A stretch of DNA of 64,000 nt from Halobacillus sp. Marseille-P3879 (lineage in GTDB: Bacteria; Bacillota; Bacilli; Bacillales; Halobacillaceae): the NCBI RefSeq assembly GCF_900240285.1, contig NZ_OESS01000003.1, positions 806,001 through 870,000 of the forward strand. The letters are read 5' to 3'. Made by a program: the position numbers and the translations under genes. Positions within the stretch are counted from its first letter, which is position 1. Every line of letters starts with the position of its first letter. This document shows, in pieces, positions 26,496 through 35,720 of the stretch. The notes beneath the pieces were generated by a model. The model did not search any database. It had not been told where the DNA came from and was given only the letters and a program-made list of their open reading frames with translations.

Positions 26496-28217
26496 ATGAA
26501 ACTTAAGCCTTTTTACAGTCACTTTAAAATTAAAGATAAAATATTTTCTATCTCGCTCCTTCTTTTAATGATTTTTGGACTTCTTGGCCTGATCACTTAT
26601 CATTATTTTACTTCTTTGTACGAGGAAAGAATTTATGAGGAATCGGCAGATATGCTGCAGCTTTCATCTTCAGTTGTTGATAAAGAATTAAACGTTATAG
26701 AAGATCTTTCTTTTCAGGTGAGTACAGACGCCGTAATTCAAAGTTATATGGAAACCATTAATACAAATAAATATACGTTTGAAGCTTATGAAACGGAAGC
26801 CAAGCTGCTTGAGCGCCTGCTTAACTATGCTTCCACCCGTAAGTATATTTCTTCCATGCAAGTGATTGATCGACATGGAGAAAAACATACGACAGGTTAT
26901 AATACCCAAATTGAAAATGACTCCCGGAAGATACGCAGACTGCTAGCTGATACTCAAGGGTCTAACATTTGGACGAGAATAGATGGTGAAAACGGAATTT
27001 CGTCAGCACGGTTGATTAGACAAAAAGAAAATTTAAGTCTGGAAAACATAGGTACTTTAATTATTTCTATCGATATGAATGAATTCGTAGAGCAGACCCT
27101 CAACTTTTCTCCTGACAATAAAGATTTCGTTATTACCAGCGATAATGAAATCTTTTACCAGAGCAGTGAGGGAGAATGGAATATTAACGATTTTTCTAAC
27201 AACAAAGATGGAAGCGGTTACAACAGAAGTGAAATAAACGGAAAAGAATACCTACTTTCCTACTCTCATTCCCAATTTTCACAGTTAACTTACCACCATC
27301 TCCTGCCGTATGACAATATAAGCAAGCAAACCGATGCTATCAAAATTATTATGGTGCTCTGTTTTTTACTGATGCTTACTTTAACGATACTTCTCAGCCG
27401 ACGTGCGGCCCAGAATATTTCGAAACCGCTTGAGTCTTTATCTGCACGGATGAAAAAGGTTCAGGAAGGAGACTTTGAAGAGTCTATCCCTGAAGAACAT
27501 TATAATGATGAGATCGGAGAACTGCATGACAATTTTCGGCTTATGCTCAATCGAATCAATGAACTGATTAAAGAAAATTACACGAAGCAATTAATGATTA
27601 AAGAAACTGAATATAAAGCATTACAAGCTCAAATTAACCCTCATTTTTTATATAACACCCTTGATTCCATCAACTGGCTGGCTAAGGTAAATAAACAAGA
27701 GAAGATTTCCGTAATGGCTGACGCTCTTGGCAACATGATGAGAAACATTATTAGCAAAAAGGCTCCGATGATCACGATTAAAGAAGAATTAGAAATTGTC
27801 CGCAATTATATTACGATCCAAAGATATCGTTATGATAAGCGTCTGGATTTCACTTTAGATATCCCTGAACAGTACCACAATAGCCAGATTCCTAAGCTGT
27901 CCATCCAGCCAATTGTAGAAAATGCGATTCAGCATGGACTTGAAGAGATGATTGATGAATGCCGGATCACTGTCAATATTTTTGAAAAAGAAGAAGGAAT
28001 TGAACTTACGGTTACCGACAATGGGCCTGGGATAGAAGAGAACAAACTTGAGGGGATTTATCGTGGAGAAATTCGTTCGAAGAGTTCGGGAATTGGACTC
28101 AATAATATTAACGAACGTATAAAGATGATGTTTGGTGACGCTTATGGAATAACGATCGAGAGCGAAGTGGGCATAGGCACGAAGGTCAAGATTCTACTAC
28201 CTTATATGACGGAGTGA
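26496..28217 (+). CDS. yesM: YesM-type sensor histidine kinase
   Basis: Membrane sensor kinase of the LytS/YesM class. TM1 lies at about residues 17-40, an extracellular sensing domain at 41-280, TM2 at about 282-303, then HAMP (304-365), His_kinase with QAQINPHFLYNTLDS holding the phosphorylated histidine near 386, and an HATPase domain with IVENAIQHG, TDNGPGI and SSGIGLNN. 573 residues. GGGGGAGGGAG precedes the ATG, and a TATAAT box lies at 26461-26466. It is followed 6 bases later by the cognate regulator. It probably senses oligogalacturonides or a bound receptor outside the cell and switches on the ABC importer genes (inference by analogy with B. subtilis yesMN). Confidence 0.9.
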   Translation: MKLKPFYSHFKIKDKIFSISLLLLMIFGLLGLITYHYFTSLYEERIYEESADMLQLSSSVVDKELNVIEDLSFQVSTDAVIQSYMETINTNKYTFEAYETEAKLLERLLNYASTRKYISSMQVIDRHGEKHTTGYNTQIENDSRKIRRLLADTQGSNIWTRIDGENGISSARLIRQKENLSLENIGTLIISIDMNEFVEQTLNFSPDNKDFVITSDNEIFYQSSEGEWNINDFSNNKDGSGYNRSEINGKEYLLSYSHSQFSQLTYHHLLPYDNISKQTDAIKIIMVLCFLLMLTLTILLSRRAAQNISKPLESLSARMKKVQEGDFEESIPEEHYNDEIGELHDNFRLMLNRINELIKENYTKQLMIKETEYKALQAQINPHFLYNTLDSINWLAKVNKQEKISVMADALGNMMRNIISKKAPMITIKEELEIVRNYITIQRYRYDKRLDFTLDIPEQYHNSQIPKLSIQPIVENAIQHGLEEMIDECRITVNIFEKEEGIELTVTDNGPGIEENKLEGIYRGEIRSKSSGIGLNNINERIKMMFGDAYGITIESEVGIGTKVKILLPYMTE

Positions 28218-28223
28218 GGCAAG

Positions 28224-29786
28224 GTGTATAAAGTATTATTAGTCGATGATGAAATTAATATCTTAGAAGGCATAGCAGCTATTGTAGATTGGAAAGCCTG
28301 CGGAACGGAATTAACAGCGAAAGCTAATCATGGACAAATGGCATTTGAGATGATTAATAAAGATCAGCCGGATATCGTAATTACAGATATTAAAATGCCC
28401 GGTCTCAATGGAGTGCAGCTCATTCAAAAGGTACACAGCCTTTATCCTGATATACGGTTCATTGTGTTATCTGGACACGATGAATTTGAGTTTGCTAAAA
28501 CAGCAATGGAGTGCAATGTGAAGCATTATCTGCTGAAGCCCAGCAATGAAGAGAAGATTGAAACCGCTTTAAAACAAGTGGTTGAAGATCTGAATGAAGA
28601 GGTCGAGAAAGACCAGTTCCTGAAAAATATGCGGGACCATCTGCAGCAGGTGATGCCAAAAGCGAAGGAGCAATTTTTAAAAGAGTATATTACCAACAAA
28701 AAATATGGTGTTCAGGAATGGGAACATTATAGAGCGTTATTTGAAATTGATACAAACTCAAAAGAATTCAGACTGGTCGTAATCACAATGGATGATCCCT
28801 ATGAGTATGAACACTTATTAGCGTTGAAAAAAATTGTCGTAGAAAAGCTTGGTGAAGAGCAGGTCCCTTTAGAAACGACAATCGGTGATAAGATTGTAGT
28901 GCTTGCTGAAATGAATTCATTAAATACTATTATTGAAAAGGTTAAAGAAGCAAAGCAGGATTTTACAAGCTTTTACCCGATGGATTACACGGCTGCCATC
29001 AGTGACAGCGGAAGTATCAGCGATCTGAGAACGTTATACAATGAAACATTAAATTGTTTAACTCAGCGTTTTTACGTTTCAGGAGGCAGCATAATCACCA
29101 TGCAGGATTTAAAAAAAGATCATACGAGTATCGACGAACTGCAGTACGATCATGAGGATCTGATATTTGCGATTCGAAGTGGCAATACAGAGGCCGTGCT
29201 TCAAAATTTGAATAATTTCTTTGAAGAAGTAAAGCAGAAAAAGTACGAAGTCAGCCTTGTCCAGTCCCACTGTCTGGAATTGTTTATGTCCATTATCAGA
29301 CAGGCAGGCAAGGATGGGATGGCCGAGTACTTTAAACAGATCATCATTTTTCAGGAATACGATAAATTTCATGAAATTAGACACTTTATTGAAAAAGCAG
29401 CGACTGAAATTTCTCAGCATCACTACGAACGGACGAAACAGACACAAAGCAGCATTATTAACCGCGTAGTAGAATTTGTGGAGAAAAACCTTGATGATCC
29501 TGAGCTTTCTTTGTCTAAGATTGCATCAGAAGTTCTCTACATGAATTCGGATTACTTAGGAAAGCTTTTTAAAAAAGAAAAAGAAGAGCGGTTTTCTAAC
29601 TTTCTTATCAATCGGCGGATTGAAAAAGCGGTTGAAATGATTGAGGAATCGCCGGATGAAGTAAAGATATTCGAAGTAGCTGAATCGGTTGGTTTTGGTA
29701 ATAATCCGCGTTACTTCGGGCAGGTTTTTAAGAAATATACAGGTGTAACCCCAACAAGCTATATCAATAATAAAACGAGCGGTTAG
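28224..29786 (+). CDS. yesN: YesN-type AraC-family response regulator
   Basis: Response regulator with an N-terminal receiver domain (acidic pocket at D8/D9, phospho-acceptor D55 in ITDIKMPG, K105 in LLKPSNEE), a middle region of about 250 residues typical of YesN-like proteins, and two C-terminal AraC helix-turn-helix motifs (about 420-517, ending in YFGQVFKKYTGVTPTSY). 520 residues. GTG start after GAGTGAGGCAAG. It is co-transcribed with the sensor kinase and followed by a terminator. It likely activates the 29975 importer operon directly downstream. Confidence 0.92.
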   Translation: MYKVLLVDDEINILEGIAAIVDWKACGTELTAKANHGQMAFEMINKDQPDIVITDIKMPGLNGVQLIQKVHSLYPDIRFIVLSGHDEFEFAKTAMECNVKHYLLKPSNEEKIETALKQVVEDLNEEVEKDQFLKNMRDHLQQVMPKAKEQFLKEYITNKKYGVQEWEHYRALFEIDTNSKEFRLVVITMDDPYEYEHLLALKKIVVEKLGEEQVPLETTIGDKIVVLAEMNSLNTIIEKVKEAKQDFTSFYPMDYTAAISDSGSISDLRTLYNETLNCLTQRFYVSGGSIITMQDLKKDHTSIDELQYDHEDLIFAIRSGNTEAVLQNLNNFFEEVKQKKYEVSLVQSHCLELFMSIIRQAGKDGMAEYFKQIIIFQEYDKFHEIRHFIEKAATEISQHHYERTKQTQSSIINRVVEFVEKNLDDPELSLSKIASEVLYMNSDYLGKLFKKEKEERFSNFLINRRIEKAVEMIEESPDEVKIFEVAESVGFGNNPRYFGQVFKKYTGVTPTSYINNKTSG

Positions 29787-29817
29787 CTTATAGAGTACGG
29801 GCTCTATAAGCTTTTTT
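29785..29817 (+). terminator. Terminator of yesMN
   Basis: AGCTTATAGAG-TACGGG-CTCTATAAGCT followed by T6; the stem begins in the yesN stop codon. Confidence 0.92.
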
Positions 29818-29934
29818 CTGCTATAAATCTTCCTTATTCGATCTCAATTTCAGGAATGTCTGTTTTTTATACATTGATATCTGAAAATTTTATTTATTAT
29901 AAAAACGATAAACTTTATGATAGATTCATGAAAC

Positions 29935-29948
29935 AGAAAGCGCTTTCA
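29935..29948 (+). promoter_or_regulatory. cre (CcpA) site before ABC importer operon
   Basis: AGAAAGCGCTTTCA matches the cre consensus at all but the first position. It lies 26 bases before the GTG start of the binding-protein gene, so carbon catabolite repression of the importer is likely. Confidence 0.75.
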
Positions 29949-29974
29949 AATATTGCGAGGGAGGTTATCAAAAA

Positions 29975-31273
29975 GTGAAGAAAAAGTTTTGGGCAATTAG
30001 TTTAGCAGCACTTATGTTAATTGGCGTTCTTACAGCTTGTTCAGATTCAGAAGGAGCTTCAGGAGACAGTGAAGAGGAAGATGGGGTAACCACTCTAAAC
30101 ATGACATGGTGGGGATCACAAAGTCGTCACGACCAGACCCAGGAAATTATTAAGAAATTTGAAGAAGAAAATCCGGATATCAAAATCGAATCAGAATTTA
30201 CCGGTTTTGACGGCTACTTCGAAAAAATGGCTGCTTCTGCTTCCGGGAACAACCTGCCGGATATCATGCAGCAAAACTTTGGTGAATACTTAAATCAATA
30301 TGCTGATAAAAATTTATTGGCCGATCTTAGTGAGTTTGTTGAAGATGGAACAATTGACGTAGAAGGTGTAGACGACACCATCATGGAATCAGGTATGAAA
30401 AATGATAAGCTGCTGGGTATTCCAACCGGTACGAACGCTTTGACTGCTTTTTATAACAAAGATATGACAGATGAAGCTGGAGTGGAGATCACTGACGGCG
30501 AGTGGAGCTGGGAAGATTACGAGGAATATGCCACTCAGATTAGTGAAGAAACAGGTGAATATGGTGCAAGACTGATGGAACCGCAGAACTTGTTTGAATA
30601 TTACTTAAGGGAAAAAGGTGAAAAGCTGTTTAACGAGGATGGAACAGCTCTAGGCTATGAAGATGATCAGCTTCTTGTAGATTACTTTGAAAGGAATCTG
30701 GAGCTTCATGAAGCAGGTGCTGTTCCTGGTTATGAAACTATTCAGCAGATTAAAGGTGTAGAGGACGAGTTAATTGCACGAGGCGAAGCAGCTTTTGACT
30801 TTAGATGGTCTAACCAGGCTACGGCTCTTGATAGTGCAGCCGATGGCAATCCTCTGGAAATGACACTGCTGCCAGGCTCCAATAATGATCAGGGTATGTA
30901 CTTAAAACCTGCGATGCTCTGGTCTGTAGCCGAAAACTCTGAACATAAAGAAGAAGCAGCGAAATTTATTGACTTCTTTGTAAATAACATTGAAGTTTAT
31001 GAAATTGGCGGTTCTGACCGTGGTGTTCCAATTAAAGAAGATATTCGAGAAGAACTATCTGCTGACCTAAGTGAAACAGACCAAAAAGTATTTGAGTACA
31101 TTGAAATGGTAACAGAGAACAGCTCTCCAATCGATTCGAATTTCCCTCCTCAGTCTTCTGAAGTGCTGGGTGAATTGGCAAAAATCGACGAAAGGGTTAT
31201 GTACGGAGAACTATCTGCAGAAGAAGGCGCAGAACAGTTTAGAACTACAGTTGAATCAATTCTGGCTCGATAA
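29975..31273 (+). CDS. yesO: Sugar ABC transporter solute-binding lipoprotein (YesO-like)
   Basis: Family 1 extracellular solute-binding lipoprotein of 432 residues. The signal peptide ends in lipobox LTAC (C22), followed by a short acidic linker and TLNMTWWGSQSRHDQTQEII. It is the receptor of a carbohydrate importer whose two permeases follow. In B. subtilis the corresponding yesOPQ genes import rhamnogalacturonan oligosaccharides, and gene context with GH105 and YteT-like genes supports the same cargo. GGGAGG precedes the GTG start. A strong stem-loop behind it suggests higher expression than the permeases. Confidence 0.85.
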   Translation: MKKKFWAISLAALMLIGVLTACSDSEGASGDSEEEDGVTTLNMTWWGSQSRHDQTQEIIKKFEEENPDIKIESEFTGFDGYFEKMAASASGNNLPDIMQQNFGEYLNQYADKNLLADLSEFVEDGTIDVEGVDDTIMESGMKNDKLLGIPTGTNALTAFYNKDMTDEAGVEITDGEWSWEDYEEYATQISEETGEYGARLMEPQNLFEYYLREKGEKLFNEDGTALGYEDDQLLVDYFERNLELHEAGAVPGYETIQQIKGVEDELIARGEAAFDFRWSNQATALDSAADGNPLEMTLLPGSNNDQGMYLKPAMLWSVAENSEHKEEAAKFIDFFVNNIEVYEIGGSDRGVPIKEDIREELSADLSETDQKVFEYIEMVTENSSPIDSNFPPQSSEVLGELAKIDERVMYGELSAEEGAEQFRTTVESILAR

Positions 31274-31284
31274 AATTTTACGGG

Positions 31285-31319
31285 AAGGTGGCCCTGGGGA
31301 CAGCATTCAGGGCCACTTT
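31285..31319 (+). terminator. Intra-operon stem-loop after binding-protein gene
   Basis: AAGGTGGCCCTG pairs with CAGGGCCACTTT around an 11-base loop, followed by a CTT-rich tail. Located between receptor and permease genes; likely partial terminator or 3' stabiliser. Confidence 0.75.
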
Positions 31320-31353
31320 CTTATCATAAAAGTTTGCGAAAGAGGTGAGTGCG

Positions 31354-32340
31354 ATGATACCGAAAAAAGATGGACATGAAAAAGTGGAACCCCAGCATCC
31401 AGTGAAAAAGCCTAAAGATAAGAAGCAAATTAAAGTTGTACCTCCTAATAAAAAGATTAAATCAGGCAACAAAAACGTAACAGGCTATTTATTCATATCG
31501 CCTTTTATAATTGGATTCTTATCTTTGACTCTTTTCCCTATCTTGTATTCTTTGTATTTGTCGTTTACTGATTTTGATTTAATGGGTACCCCGAATTGGA
31601 TTGGATTTGAGAACTACGAAAGAATGTTTACAAATGATCCGACCTTCTGGCAGGCGATGAAAGTTACATTTTTCTACGCGGGGATTGCCGTGCCTGTACG
31701 TCTGATTTTTGCCCTGCTTGTAGCTTTAGCGCTTAATAAAGTAGTTGAAATGGTTGGACTTTATCGTACGCTGCTCTATCTTCCATCTGTAGTAGGTGGC
31801 AGTATCGCTGTTTCCATTATGTGGCGTCAGTTGTTCGGGGATGATGGGGCATTTAACTCTATCCTTGCGACTCTTGGACTGCCGACTCACTCCTGGTTAG
31901 GAGATCCGGACACAGCGATTTGGACATTGATTGTTTTATATGGATGGCAGTTTGGATCGTCCATGTTGATCTTCTTAGCGGGGCTTCGTAATATTCCAAA
32001 GACATTCTATGAAGCCTCCAGTGTAGATGGAGCCGGCCCGCTTCGTCAGTTCTTTATCATTACGATCCCGTTGCTGACACCAGTTATCCTGTTCAACACA
32101 ATTATGCAGGTTATCCAAGGATTTATGGCCTTTACTCCAAGCTTTGTTGTTACTAACGGCGGCCCTGTTGACAGCACCTTATTGTACGTCCTTTACATGT
32201 ATAGACGAGCATTTGAATACTTTGATATGGGCTATGCTTCCGCGATGGCGTGGGTCATGCTTGTAATCATTGCGATATTCACAGCTCTCATCTTTAAAAG
32301 TTCGGAACACTGGGTGCACTACGAATCAGATGCCAAATAA
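31354..32340 (+). CDS. yesP: Sugar ABC transporter permease (YesP-like)
   Basis: MalF-type membrane subunit of the importer, 329 residues with six core helices after a long basic N-terminal tail (about residues 1-40, many Lys and Pro). The cytoplasmic EAA loop is present as YEASSVDGAGPLRQFFIITIPLL, the site where the ATPase docks. The frame is open from a GTG at 31345, but AGAGGTGAG is placed for the ATG at 31354. It follows the receptor gene and precedes the second permease by 17 bases. Confidence 0.9.
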   Translation: MIPKKDGHEKVEPQHPVKKPKDKKQIKVVPPNKKIKSGNKNVTGYLFISPFIIGFLSLTLFPILYSLYLSFTDFDLMGTPNWIGFENYERMFTNDPTFWQAMKVTFFYAGIAVPVRLIFALLVALALNKVVEMVGLYRTLLYLPSVVGGSIAVSIMWRQLFGDDGAFNSILATLGLPTHSWLGDPDTAIWTLIVLYGWQFGSSMLIFLAGLRNIPKTFYEASSVDGAGPLRQFFIITIPLLTPVILFNTIMQVIQGFMAFTPSFVVTNGGPVDSTLLYVLYMYRRAFEYFDMGYASAMAWVMLVIIAIFTALIFKSSEHWVHYESDAK

Positions 32341-32357
32341 AGAAAGGAGAAGGCGAT

Positions 32358-33197
32358 ATGAAGAACAAAGCAACAAAAAAAATTATTCAACACGTGTTAA
32401 TGGCCACTTTCGCTTTAATCATGATCTATCCGCTCATCTGGATGGTGAGCAGCTCTTTAAAAGAGAGCTCGAGTGTCTTCGTTGATTCGCACTCTCTTAT
32501 TCCAGAGGGATGGCACTTTGAAAATTATATTGATGGATGGAGCGGGTTTGCAGGGATTACATTTGGTACGTTTTTTTGGAATTCCTTTGTGATCACGATC
32601 ATCGCGACAGTAGGCAGTATTGCTTCATCAACATTGATTGCGTTCGGGTTTGCCCGTATTAAATTTGCCGGCAAGAAGATCTGGTTCGTGTCGATGATGC
32701 TTACTATGATGCTGCCGTTCGAGATGGTTATGATTCCGCAGTATATCATGTTTAATGGATTTGGCTGGATTGACACCTATTTACCGTTAATCCTACCAAC
32801 ATTCTTTGGGATACCATTTTTCATCTTTCTCATCATGCAATTTATCCGTACGATCCCTATGGAGCTCGATGAAGCGGCTAAAATTGATGGGTGTAATACA
32901 TTTGACATCTTTTTCCGCATTATCGTTCCGTTAATCATCCCGGCCATGATGACTTCAGCGATTTTCTCTTTCTACTGGAGATGGGATGACTTTATGGGAC
33001 CGCTGATTTATCTGTCAACACCTGAGAAATACCCTGTTTCACTAGCATTAAAACTATTCTCAGATCCTAACTCAGTAACAAACTGGGGAGCGATGTTTGC
33101 CATGTCTACATTAAGTATTTTACCTATATTCGTTATTTTCTTTGTGTTCCAGCGCTACATTGTAGATGGCATCAGCTCTACGGGGATGAAAGCCTGA
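32358..33197 (+). CDS. yesQ: Sugar ABC transporter permease (YesQ-like)
   Basis: MalG-type membrane subunit of 279 residues with six helices and EAA loop DEAAKIDGCNTFDIFFRIIVPL. Ends in GISSTGMKA, typical of this subfamily. AGAAAGGAGAAGG precedes the ATG. No ATP-binding subunit is encoded in this operon or elsewhere near it, so a shared ATPase such as MsmX must energise it (known for B. subtilis YesOPQ-type systems; inferred here). Confidence 0.9.
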   Translation: MKNKATKKIIQHVLMATFALIMIYPLIWMVSSSLKESSSVFVDSHSLIPEGWHFENYIDGWSGFAGITFGTFFWNSFVITIIATVGSIASSTLIAFGFARIKFAGKKIWFVSMMLTMMLPFEMVMIPQYIMFNGFGWIDTYLPLILPTFFGIPFFIFLIMQFIRTIPMELDEAAKIDGCNTFDIFFRIIVPLIIPAMMTSAIFSFYWRWDDFMGPLIYLSTPEKYPVSLALKLFSDPNSVTNWGAMFAMSTLSILPIFVIFFVFQRYIVDGISSTGMKA

Positions 33198-33221
33198 TTA
33201 TTTAAGTAAGGAGAGATTTGT

Positions 33222-34343
33222 ATGACGTTAAATCAACAAACCAATATTAAACAAAGCTTACACACACCCTTGGACTGGGGGAAAGCCGCGTGTGATTCAT
33301 TGATGGCTGCATTTGAGCCGTCTGAATTACCACCTGATGGAAGATGGCATTATCATCAGGGAGTCTTTCTAGAAAGCATGCGTCAGCTTAGGACTATTGT
33401 GGGAGAAGGAGAATATTTAAACTATATCAAAGCATACGTTGACCACAATATCGATGAAAACGGAAATTTCCTTTGGAATCGTAAAGAGCTGGATGCCATT
33501 CAAGCAGGTCTGCTCCTGTTTGAACTCGATGAAAAATATGAAGATACCAGGTACCGAAAAGCTGCTAAGAAACTAAGAAATATGTTTCCAACTTTGAATA
33601 CTACCTCTGATGGCGGATTCTGGCATAAAGATGGATACCCTTACCAAATGTGGCTGGACGGTTTGTACATGGGCGGCGTATTTTCCATGAATTATGCAAA
33701 GGCGTACAATGAGCCTGAACTGCTTGATATGGTACTTGAACAGGAACGTTTGATGCGAAAGCACACCCTCGATGAGGAAACTGGCTTATACCACCATGCC
33801 TGGGATGAGAGCAAAGTACAGCAATGGGCAGATTCTGAAACAGGGAAGTCTCCGGAGTTCTGGGGAAGAGCGATAGGATGGTATGGCATCACATATAATG
33901 AAATACTAGACTTTCTTCCGGAGAACCATGAATCTCGTCAAGAACTTATTTCAGCACTCAAGAATTTGGTAGAAAGCCTTGTAAAGTACCAGGATCCTGA
34001 TCATGGGCTTTGGTATCAGGTCGTCAATAAAGGGGAGAGGAGCGATAACTGGATTGAAACATCCTGTTCCGCACTGTTTGTTTATACAATTGCAAGAGCT
34101 ATCCGGAACGGGGTCGTGGACGAAAGCTACAAAGAACAAGCTATTAAAGGATATCGAGGATTGTTAGAAAGAATGCAGTTTAATGAAGACGGTCATTTTA
34201 TCATGCCGGAAATTTGTATCGGGACCGGTGTTGGAGATTATGAGCATTATATTAATCGTCCTAAAACCGAGAATGACTTACACGGAGTGGGCTCTTTTGT
34301 CTTAGCTAGTATAGAAATGCAACACCTCCTGCCTAAACTCTAA
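33222..34343 (+). CDS. yteR: GH105 unsaturated rhamnogalacturonyl hydrolase
   Basis: Cytosolic (alpha/alpha)6-barrel hydrolase that removes the unsaturated galacturonyl residue from oligosaccharides made by pectin or rhamnogalacturonan lyases. Family signatures are LDWGKAACDSLMA near the N-terminus, YQMWLDGLYMGG with the catalytic aspartate near residue 146, and SPEFWGRAIGWYG. 373 residues equals the length I recall for YteR. No signal peptide. GGAGAG precedes the ATG. It sits 24 bases after the permease, so imported oligomers are trimmed directly. YesR is the alternative name for the shorter paralogue. Confidence 0.9.
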   Translation: MTLNQQTNIKQSLHTPLDWGKAACDSLMAAFEPSELPPDGRWHYHQGVFLESMRQLRTIVGEGEYLNYIKAYVDHNIDENGNFLWNRKELDAIQAGLLLFELDEKYEDTRYRKAAKKLRNMFPTLNTTSDGGFWHKDGYPYQMWLDGLYMGGVFSMNYAKAYNEPELLDMVLEQERLMRKHTLDEETGLYHHAWDESKVQQWADSETGKSPEFWGRAIGWYGITYNEILDFLPENHESRQELISALKNLVESLVKYQDPDHGLWYQVVNKGERSDNWIETSCSALFVYTIARAIRNGVVDESYKEQAIKGYRGLLERMQFNEDGHFIMPEICIGTGVGDYEHYINRPKTENDLHGVGSFVLASIEMQHLLPKL

Positions 34344-34379
34344 AGGATGAAATAAATAACAGAAAATGGAGTTGGAACC

Positions 34380-35672
34380 ATGAGGAAATTTGCAGTTTGT
34401 GGAGTAAGTAAGCGGGCAAACGATATGTTTATCCGTCCGATGATTGATACTTTCGGAGCTACAAGTAAGCTGGTTGGACTTCTTGATCATGATTCAAAAA
34501 GGTTTGCTGTATGTAAATCTTTGTTCCCAAAGATTGAGCAGGTTCCTGAGTTTAATGAAAACGAATTTGATCAAATGGTTAGAGAAACGAATCCGGATGT
34601 TATTATTGTGGCCAGCCGCGATGATACCCATGTAGAATATATCTTGAAGGCACTTGAACATGATCTGGATGTCGTCACGGAAAAACCGATGACGACAACC
34701 GCACATGACAGCAGACGTGTTATGGAAGCAGAGCAGAATAGCAGAGGGAAAGTGACGGTAACTTTTAATTATCGTTACAGCCCTTATCACATGAAGATAA
34801 AAGAGATGATCTTATCTGGAAAGATTGGCAGAGTAACGTCAGTAGACTTGAATTGGTACATTGATACTTATCATGGTTCCAGCTATTTTCAGCGTTGGAA
34901 TCGAATGAGAGAATTCTCAGGTGGACTGTCTATTCATAAATCGTCCCACCATTTCGATCTAATAAATTGGTGGCTGGATCAAAAACCGGTCCAGGTTTTT
35001 GCTTTTGGAGCTTTAAACTATTACGGTCCTGAAAGTGAGCATAACCCCTTAAAAGAAGACGGCCGGCATTGCAAGACGTGTCTCGTCAAACACAATTGCG
35101 CGTATTATACAAGATGGAATTCAAGAAGCAACAGTGCGGTAGTTAAAGATGACCATATTGATTCAGATGAAGCCAGAAAAGATGGTTACACAAACTATCG
35201 CCCGGATCAATGTGTATTTGATTCGGATATTGAAATTGAGGATACGTATACAGCAACAATTCAATATGATAAAGGGGCGCTTTTAAGTTACTCAATAAAC
35301 TTTTCACTCCCTTACGAAGGATACAGACTGGCGATAAATGGTACCAAAGGAAGGATCGAAACCACCGAATTTCATGCTCCTTCGCGAGTCCCATTCCCGG
35401 TGCCCGAACAAACCATTGATTACTTTCCTTTGTTTGGTTCAAAAGAAACCATTCACGTATTACAACAGGAAGGCGGCCATGGTGGCGGTGATCCTGTGAT
35501 CCAGGAAGATATTTTTCTTGGAGAAGATCCCTCACGTCCCTATCGAGTATTATCAGGAAGTGAGGATGGGGCTTATGCTGTTACTACCGGAGAAGCTGTC
35601 TGGCGGTCAGTCAAAGAAAAACAGCCGATTAACATAGAAAAGTTGCTGCATGAGCCGTTATTCAGCAGCTGA
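34380..35672 (+). CDS. yteT: Gfo/Idh/MocA family oxidoreductase (YteT-like)
   Basis: NAD(P)-dependent dehydrogenase with an N-terminal Rossmann domain, including VIIVASRDDTHVEY and the conserved EKPMTTT (Lys near residue 102), and a C-terminal alpha/beta domain. A Cys-rich loop, GRHCKTCLVKHNCAYY, lies at about 227-240 and could bind metal. 430 residues is close to B. subtilis YteT. The substrate is unknown; YteT-like genes regularly accompany rhamnogalacturonan genes, so oxidation or epimerisation of an imported sugar is likely. Ribosome site GGAGTTGG is weak. Confidence 0.82.
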   Translation: MRKFAVCGVSKRANDMFIRPMIDTFGATSKLVGLLDHDSKRFAVCKSLFPKIEQVPEFNENEFDQMVRETNPDVIIVASRDDTHVEYILKALEHDLDVVTEKPMTTTAHDSRRVMEAEQNSRGKVTVTFNYRYSPYHMKIKEMILSGKIGRVTSVDLNWYIDTYHGSSYFQRWNRMREFSGGLSIHKSSHHFDLINWWLDQKPVQVFAFGALNYYGPESEHNPLKEDGRHCKTCLVKHNCAYYTRWNSRSNSAVVKDDHIDSDEARKDGYTNYRPDQCVFDSDIEIEDTYTATIQYDKGALLSYSINFSLPYEGYRLAINGTKGRIETTEFHAPSRVPFPVPEQTIDYFPLFGSKETIHVLQQEGGHGGGDPVIQEDIFLGEDPSRPYRVLSGSEDGAYAVTTGEAVWRSVKEKQPINIEKLLHEPLFSS

Positions 35673-35720
35673 AAGAAAGCGGCCCATTGACGTGCCAGCT
35701 GTAAATAGGAGGTTGACCCG

